NCBI GenBank assembly: GCA_036365515.1
Contig: CM070873.1
Coordinates: 180,124,104 to 180,188,103, forward strand
DNA length: 64,000 nt
Origin: Torymus aiolomorphi
Lineage: Eukaryota > Arthropoda > Insecta > Hymenoptera > Torymidae
Reading direction: 5' to 3'
Program-made: the position numbers and the translations under genes
The notes under the pieces: model-generated
What the model was told of the DNA's origin: nothing
What the model saw: only the letters and a program-made list of their open reading frames with translations
The model's database searches: none
Part shown: piece after piece, positions 58,001 to 64,000 of the stretch
Layout: each line of letters opens with the position of its first letter
Numbering within the stretch: position 1 is the first letter of the stretch

Positions 58001-59431
58001 ATGGAAGAGTCTGCAGCCCAAGCCATCGATAATTGGTGCAGATGCCTCACCGAGGATGAGACACTGCGCTACACGCAAGCGCTCGGACTGAAGAGAAGCG
58101 GCGGAACGTTCCTGAAGCTAGAGCGCATCAGTAAGTGGCTGGAAGGCGACTACGATCCAGAGGATTTTGAAGGCGTAGCCGCCGCTTCCGATCATTCCGC
58201 GTGGGTGGAACGCGCAAATGCTCGCCGCACGTTCCTGGATCGAACGTCCGGTTCGGAACACGACATATCGTGGGCAAACGCCACATCGGACGAGCTGCAC
58301 CTGCTCGAGATTTTAAAAGCGGACGGGCTAGTCCAGAGAAATCTCAAGCGCAGTCGCGAATGGGCATCAAACGCAACCACAGTCGACAGTGAAGAGGAAA
58401 CGACGGGCCAGGGTGACAACACCGACAATGAGGCTGAGGAGAGCGAACGAGTCACGGCCATGAAAGGACCGGCAATGTTCGGAATGTTAATGGCGGACGG
58501 CATGACGCTGCAAGTGCCAACCGATTGGGCCGTACACATGGCCGTGCTTGACAAGAAAATTCGGCAAATCGAAGAGTCGACGAGGATCCTAGTCGCCAAC
58601 TCAACTCAGCATCCAAACGCCAACAGCACTCGCCGGGAGAGCACCGAAGCAATGCGGCGAGTGACGTTCACAGACATCACGCCTGCCCGCCGGAATGAAG
58701 AGAATCCACGAGAAGAGACGCAGTTGAGAGGCCTGTCCTCTCGGCTAGACATCGGCAGACGGGGACTGCCTACCCCGATACAGCAGCCCAGTTCGAGGCC
58801 TCGGCAGCCTCCGGCGGATGAGAGGCCGCCGCCACCTATTACCCCACTGTCGTGCCGAAACGGGTTCGGCGGCGCCTGGGGGGGGGGGGGTGGATCACAG
58901 AGCCAGCCAGTTGAATCGAATGCCTCTGAGAGAAGGCATGAACCAAGAGGAAGGTCGATGCCAGGATCGTTCGAAGAATCGAACCACACGACAGGCGGCG
59001 GACTCCGAGATGTGGGCCAAGTAGTGCGCCGGTGGGGATTCAAGTTCGCCGGCGATCCTGGCGAAAGCATCGACACCTTTCTCGAGCGAGTCGAGGAAAA
59101 TTAGGAACTCGCCAAGCTTACGGAAGGGGAAATACTGAGTGCCCTGCCGGAGCTATTCGTCGGCGTAGCCGGTACCTGGGTGCGATCCAACAGGACGAGC
59201 TGGATCACCTGGGAGGAATTCTGTCGCCGGATACGGCGATGGTGCGGCATGACGGACCGTGTACAGCAACGGCTGAGGCACGAGGTTGCTTTGAGAACAC
59301 AAGAACTGGAAGAGTCCGTGTGTGATTATGTTACATGCCTCGAAGCAATGATGCGGAAGATGGAGCCACTGCAGACGCTAGATTTCAAGCTGGGGACGCT
59401 ACACCGGAACATGAAGCCGCGACTGCAGTAA
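58001..59431 (+). pseudogene. Gypsy gag, one in-frame stop
   Basis: From ATG 58001 the frame runs 367 codons to a TAG at 59102, then stays open in the same frame to 59431. The N-terminus (LGLKRSGGTFLKLERISKWL) resembles the 42786 remnant. A Pro/Gly-rich middle includes a run of G near 58878-58892. A Gag-type domain follows: VVRRWGFKFAGDPGESIDTF, then TWVRSNRTSWITWEEFCRRI and ESVCDYVTCLEAMMRKM. The C-terminus continues in a shifted frame (59436-59696), which is Pro-rich. No zinc knuckles or protease were found before the RT, suggesting an internal deletion. Gag forms the element particle. Confidence 0.8.
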
Positions 59432-59696
59432 CTCATTGCTGGATTTAGCAATGGAGGCGGAGCTTGCAGTGGACTTGCAGTCGTGCGTGTACGCGCAGCG
59501 GGCGTACAAACCCCGCAAATCGGCTCCGCCTAAGGTGAAGGCCGCGGCGGTAGAGACAAAGCTGCCACCGACTCCACTGCCACCGAAAACGCCGACGATA
59601 GACGAAACGATCGAGCGGTTCGCGAAGGTGATCCTGGAGGGGATGCAACGCATGCAACAGAAGCAACCGCCTCCTTCTCCACCTGCACCCCCTTGA

Positions 59697-60034
59697 ACGC
59701 GGAACCGGAGCGGAGAGAAAGGGGCACGGAAAAAGAAGAGTAGCTCATCCGTCGAGGCGCTAGAGGTATCGTCGAACGGCCTCGAAGACGTCTCGGATGG
59801 ACAGCGCCAGGAGATGGCAGAGCTGGTAGGCCGAATTCTTGGCGGAGAGGACCAAGCTCTCGGCCGCACTACGTGGGCGAGCCACCACATTGAAGTGGAG
59901 AGCGCACGCCCCGTGAAGTAGCGTTACTACCCGGTGTCCAAGAAGCTCGAAGAGGATATGCACCGTAAAGTGATCGAGATGCCCGAATCCGGGTAATCGC
60001 GCCTTCTACGAGCGCGTGATCGAGCCCCGTCGTC
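59697..60034 (+). pseudogene. Gypsy pol start (RT N-terminal part), decayed
   Basis: Short frames with GRTTWASHHIEVESARPVK and RYYPVSKKLEEDMHRKVIEM, the lead-in to the Gypsy RT, interrupted by stops at 59919 and 59996. The expected protease and zinc-finger region is missing between gag and this point. Confidence 0.55.
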
Positions 60035-60760
60035 ATGATACGGAAAAGCAACGACAAGTACCGTTTCTGTATCGATTTCCGTAAATTGAACGCGGTTTCG
60101 GAGGCAGACACGTATCCGCTGCCGTACATGGACGCGATATTGCGCAAGCTGAAGAGCTCGAACTACATCTCGACACTTGACCTAAGCTCGGCGTACCACC
60201 AGATTCCGCTGACGCCGGAATCGAAGGAGCTGACGGCATTCACAGTGCCCGGATTGGGCCTGTATAAGTTCACGAGAATGCCATACGGCCTATCTCAGGC
60301 CGGAGCGACGTTTCAACGCCTTGTGGACAAAGTCATCGGCCCCGAGCTCGAGCCGTACGCCTTCTCGTATCTCGATGATATCATCATCGCGACAGAGACG
60401 TATGAGGAGCACTTGAAATGGCTCGAGCACGTGCTAAAGCGCGTCAAAGAGGCCGGGTTGACGATCAACCGCGAGAAAAGTGTGTTTGGCAAGACTGAAG
60501 TCAAATACCTCGGTGTGCTTGTCAACCGGGACGGATTTCGGCCGGATCCTGATAAGATCGAGCCGATGATAAACTTTCCGGTACCAAAGAACTTGAAGCA
60601 ACTGCGCCGCTTCATGGGAATGGCATCTTGGTACCGAAAGTTCTTGAAAGACTTTGCCACGATAGCCGAACCGCTCACACCGCTAACGAAGAAGGATCGG
60701 CGATACGAATGGGGCGACGCACAGCAAGAAGTTTTCGAAAAGATAATCCTTGGTGTCCTC
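60035..60760 (+). pseudogene. Gypsy reverse transcriptase
   Basis: The frame opens MIRKSNDKYRFCIDFRKLN, followed by YISTLDLSSAYHQIPLTP (catalytic Asp), LYKFTRMPYGLSQAGATFQR, and YLDDIIIATETYEEH with the YLDD active site at about 60369. Then KYLGVLVNRDGFRPDP and NLKQLRRFMGMASWYRKFLK, the usual Gypsy connection. The frame shifts at about 60745 into the RNase H frame. The catalytic triad is intact, but the polyprotein is broken by the shift. Confidence 0.9.
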
Positions 60761-61334
60761 GGCTCCTGTCCTCGCCAGACCCTCGTTCGATGTTCAGTTC
60801 GCCGTACAAACAGACGCGAGCGAAACCAGCGTCGGCGCGGTATTGTTGCAAGTAATCGAGGGACAGGAACAAGTCCTCGAATTCGCCAGCCGAACACTTT
60901 CGCCAGCGGAGCGCAATTACAGTATTACGGAGCGCGAATGCCTAGCGGTGATCTGGGCGATTAAGAAGTTCCGCCCGTACATAGAAGGATATCACTTCTT
61001 GGTGGTAACAGACCATAGCAGCTTGCGATGGCTGCACATCCTACACAGCCCCACAGGAAGACTGGCGAGATGGGCTCTCGAGCTGCAGGGATACTCCTTC
61101 GATGTGAAACATCGAAAGGGCGCACTGAACCACGTGCCCGACGCGCTTTCGCGCATGTACGAGGAAGAAGACGACCTCGAGGTATACGCGAGCACGTGGT
61201 CCGATGGTACCAAAGATGAGTGATACCAAACCTGGCTGGACGAAGTGACACGCGACCCCTCAACCCATCCCAGGTGGAAAGTGGTAGGGGGCCGATTATT
61301 CTACTTTCTCGCGGATGAGATAGTAGAGGCGGCG
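60750..61334 (+). pseudogene. Gypsy RNase H and start of integrase
   Basis: Frame 60750-61223 has FAVQTDASETSVGAVLLQ (Asp), YSITERECLAVIWAIKKFR (Glu), VVTDHSSLRWL (Asp) and DVKHRKGALNHVPDALSR, the Gypsy RNase H, which removes the RNA strand of the RNA-DNA hybrid. After a TGA at 61221 the same frame continues with YQTWLDEVTRDPS to GRLFYFLADEIVEAA at 61334, where the Transib-like element cuts it. The integrase N-terminus resumes at 63890. Confidence 0.9.
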
Positions 61335-61649
61335 CACAGTGGGCCCAAAGGAACATGTCTGGACAAAATAAAATATCTTCTTTTGGAACTGACCGATTGG
61401 GATGGGGATACTCTTAAAATGAAGTTTATAATAAGTGCTTTGAGGGAAAATTGTAGATAAAATGTTTAAAAAATTTTCAAGGTCAGACCAAGATCAACAT
61501 ATAAAAATTTACTTTTTTTTAATGATCAGAAGAAGCTGGGCTATTACCCAAACAAGCTGAATAGATTTGTATGGGGTTTTCGGATCGCTGATAGCAAATC
61601 AGATGACAGAATTGTAAAATTCATTTGTTTAAACAATAATTTTCAAATT

Positions 61650-62425
61650 TTTCTTCTATGAAATGTTTAATTAAAATAATAATAAGTTAAAACACGAATC
61701 ATATATAAAAATAAAAAAATAATTATTTTGATTCAAATTAATCTAAATAATTTTTTGTTATTGTAATATTCCCTTTAATTACCATAATAAAGCGTACAAC
61801 TTTATGAAAAAATTAGTACAGAATACAACTTGTACATTACATATAAGTTGTATCCATTTTATATTACAATTATATTGGAATAATAATCCATTTTCATTAC
61901 ATAAGTGAAAAGATTCCTGCGAAAAAATAATTCGTATATAGTTATATATACTTATATATGTTTGTATATCCTTATTTATGTCTTTTATCGGTTTTCCCGT
62001 TTTTTTTTTTTTCCCGTTTGAAGAGGCTCTTCAAAACCGGAGAAACTCTTCAAAACCGGTATATAATATCTCGAAAAACTCTCCAAAACCGATAAAAGAC
62101 ATAAATAAGGATATATAAACATATATAAGTATATATAACTATATACGAATTATTTTTTCGCAGGAATCTTTTCACTTATGTAATGAAAATGGATTATTAT
62201 TCCAATATAATTGTAATATAAAATGGATACAACTTGTATGTAATGTACAAGTTGTATTCTGTACTAATTTTTTCATAAAGTTGTACGCTTTATTATGGTA
62301 ATTAAAGGGAATATTACAATAACAAAAAATTATTTAGATTAATTTGAATCAAAATAATTATTTTTTTATTTTTATATATGATTCGTGTTTTAACTTATTA
62401 TTATTTTAATTAAACATTTCATGTT
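61650..62425. repeat. Inner palindrome within the Transib-like element
   Basis: 61660-61975 and 62107-62423 are inverted copies around a spacer with CTTCAAAACCGG repeats. The right copy is also a direct duplicate of 63252-63561, so this segment is present three times. Confidence 0.8.
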
Positions 62426-62460
62426 AACGTTACTAAAGAAATATATATATATATATATAT

Positions 62461-62876
62461 TATGTCTCTATGTCACTATGTATAAATAAGTATATAAGTA
62501 TATACGACTAAATATCATTTTACACGGGGTCTACAAGAAATTCAACTAAAAAGATAATCCTAGGACAAATTAATAATTATGCATGGCGATACATGTTCAT
62601 GTATTATGGTATACAATTTCATATATCAATATATAATTATGCATAACTTTATATGATTACGTATTGTATATAAACCTTTTAGTGATTGTATTATTCATAC
62701 AATTATATATTGATATATAAAAATGTATACCATAATACATGAACATGTATCGCCATGCATAATTATTAATTTGACCTAAGATTATCTTTTTAGTAGAGTT
62801 TCTTGTAGACCTCGTGCAAAATGATATTCAGTCGTATATACTAATATACTTAATTATACATAGCGACATAGACATA

Positions 62877-62878
<2 letters not shown>
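62461..62878. repeat. Second inner palindrome
   Basis: Arms of about 200 bp (ATGTCTCTATGTC... and ...GACATAGACAT) around a centre near 62670. AT repeat lies at the left and CA repeat at the right, so it may be a separate hairpin element nested in the Transib-like element. Confidence 0.75.
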
Positions 62879-62924
<46 letters not shown>

Positions 62925-63019
62925 ATACACACACCCACACTCAGACCCACACCTACACCCACACCCACGCACGCACGCACGCAAGCACGCACGCACGCAC
63001 ACACACACACACACACACA
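62879..63019. repeat. CA/GCAC microsatellite
   Basis: CA repeats with CCCACA and GCACGCAC blocks, like those in the 9.5-12 kb minisatellite. Confidence 0.9.
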
Positions 63020-63246
63020 CTTATCGGGGTTTATGTAGCCCAAAACTGTATATTAGTACCTATAGCCCAGAGTGCCCTATGGCAAGTGACTAATGAAATA
63101 ATGGACCATGGGGTTATAGACTCTAGGTTGGGCCACATAAACCCCTATATTGAGAAATATTATGAAGCCCGGGCTGCATAATCAAAATCGGGCTCGATAA
63201 ACCCCTATATATAGAAAAACGGGCTTTATAAACCCCTTTCGAGAAA
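63020..63246. repeat. Repeated ATAAACCCCTAT words
   Basis: GGGGTTTATG at 63026 and ATAAACCCCTAT or ATAAACCCCTTT at about 63137, 63193 and 63228 alternate with GGGC words. Short degenerate repeat of unknown role, between the CA tract and the outer right arm. Confidence 0.5.
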
Positions 63247-63889
63247 TGTATATAAACATATATAAGTATATATAACTATATACGAATTATTTTTTCGCAG
63301 GAATTTCTTTTCACTTACGTAATGAAAATGGATTATTATTCCAATATAATTGTAATATATAAAATGGATACAACTTGTATGTAATGTACAAGTTGTATTC
63401 TGTACTATTTTTTCATAAAGTTGTACGCTTTATTATGGTAATTAACGGGAATATTACAATAACAAAAATTATTTAGATTAATTTGAATAAAAATAATTAT
63501 TTTTTTATTTTTATATATGATTCGTGTTTTAACTTATTATTATTTTAATTTAACATTTCATAGAAGAAAAATTTGAAAATTATTGTTTAAACAAATGAAT
63601 TTTACAATTCTGTCAGCTGATTTGCTATCAGCGATCCGAAAACCCCATACAAATCTATTCAGCTTGTTTGGGTAACAGCCCAGCTTCTTCTGATCATTAA
63701 AAAAAAGTAAATTTTTATATATTGATCTTGGTCTGACCTTGAAAATTTTTTAAACATTTTATCTACAATTTTCCCTCAAAGTACTTATTATAACCTTCAT
63801 TTTAAGAGTATCCCCATCCCAATCGGTCAGTTCCAAAAGAAGATATTTTATTTTGTCCAGACATGTTCATTTGGGCCCACTGTGCGGCG

Positions 63890-64000
63890 GTCGCCGACAA
63901 CGAGGCATGGAAACTCGTCGTGCCTCAGGAGCATCGTCGCGAAGTGCTCCACGAATCACACGATGATCCGACCGCCGGGCACCAAGATCGAGAAAAAACG
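63890..64000 (+). pseudogene. Gypsy integrase N-terminal zinc-binding region (truncated by window)
   Basis: In the frame continuous with 61334 after removal of the Transib insert: VADNEAWKLVVPQEHRREVL, then HESHDDPTAGHQ, the H2C2-type zinc-binding start of Gypsy integrases. It runs off the right edge. It shows that the pol gene continues beyond the window. Confidence 0.85.

Larger units (their letters stand above)
61335..63884. mobile_element. Transib-like non-autonomous transposon with RSS-like ends
   Basis: 2,550 bp. Both ends start with the heptamer CACAGTG (61335-61341; complement at 63878-63884). A 23-base spacer follows, then an A-rich nonamer AAAATAAAA (61365-61373 and 63846-63854). 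The duplicated target is CGGCG (61330-61334 and 63885-63889). Transib transposons, relatives of RAG1, have CAC-starting ends with 23-base spacing and GC-rich 5-bp duplications. The outer arms (about 636 bp) are inverted repeats. No transposase inside. Inserted in Gypsy pol; removal restores the frame. Confidence 0.85.

Overview
This is a eukaryotic, AT-rich, repeat-dominated window, most likely from an insect or other arthropod. The signs are an R1-clade LINE, Penelope-like elements, a mariner, a Transib-type element, a Maverick/Polinton block and long CA, CT and AT microsatellites. I cannot name the species. I find no intact host gene. Nearly every recognisable protein belongs to a mobile element or a virus-like element, and almost all are broken by stops or shifts.

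Layout. 1-4.0 kb: unassigned AT-rich DNA, a 112-bp-arm palindrome and a transposase scrap. 4.0-12.0 kb: an R1-clade LINE lying between CA-repeat tracts, followed by a 2.6-kb CA-rich minisatellite. 12.2-21.0 kb: a Maverick/Polinton (adintovirus-like) gene block with packaging ATPase, PLA2-like protein, chromodomain integrase, two capsid-like proteins, a basic core-like protein and a protease stub. An unrecognised ORF family flanks the block on both sides, and a Penelope fragment interrupts it. 21.2-25.3 kb: a mini-hairpin element, a second transposase scrap, and two Penelope copies forming a palindrome; the Penelope 3' ends carry hammerhead-ribozyme motifs. 25.6-34.7 kb: 12-bp arrays, a plus-strand LINE split by a TTAA-flanked MITE, an RT fragment, and a minus-strand LINE split by a 795-bp palindromic element. 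34.7-42.9 kb: GC-richer unassigned DNA, divergent tandem repeats and LTR-retrotransposon debris. 43.5-44.6 kb: a 1.1-kb palindrome flanked by TTAA. 47.8-51.8 kb: a nearly complete DNA transposon with 430-bp terminal inverted repeats and a DDE-like transposase of unclear family. 53.5-54.8 kb: a mariner lacking its first catalytic aspartate. 56.1 kb to the window end: a Ty3/Gypsy element (LTR, PBS, gag, RT, RNase H, start of integrase) interrupted by a 2,550-bp Transib-like element whose ends look like 23-spacer recombination signal sequences.

Insertions sit inside insertions. In three cases (MITE in LINE, palindrome in LINE, Transib in Gypsy) removing the insert plus one duplication copy puts the host frame back in register. 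That fixes the insert boundaries and order of events independently of family assignment.
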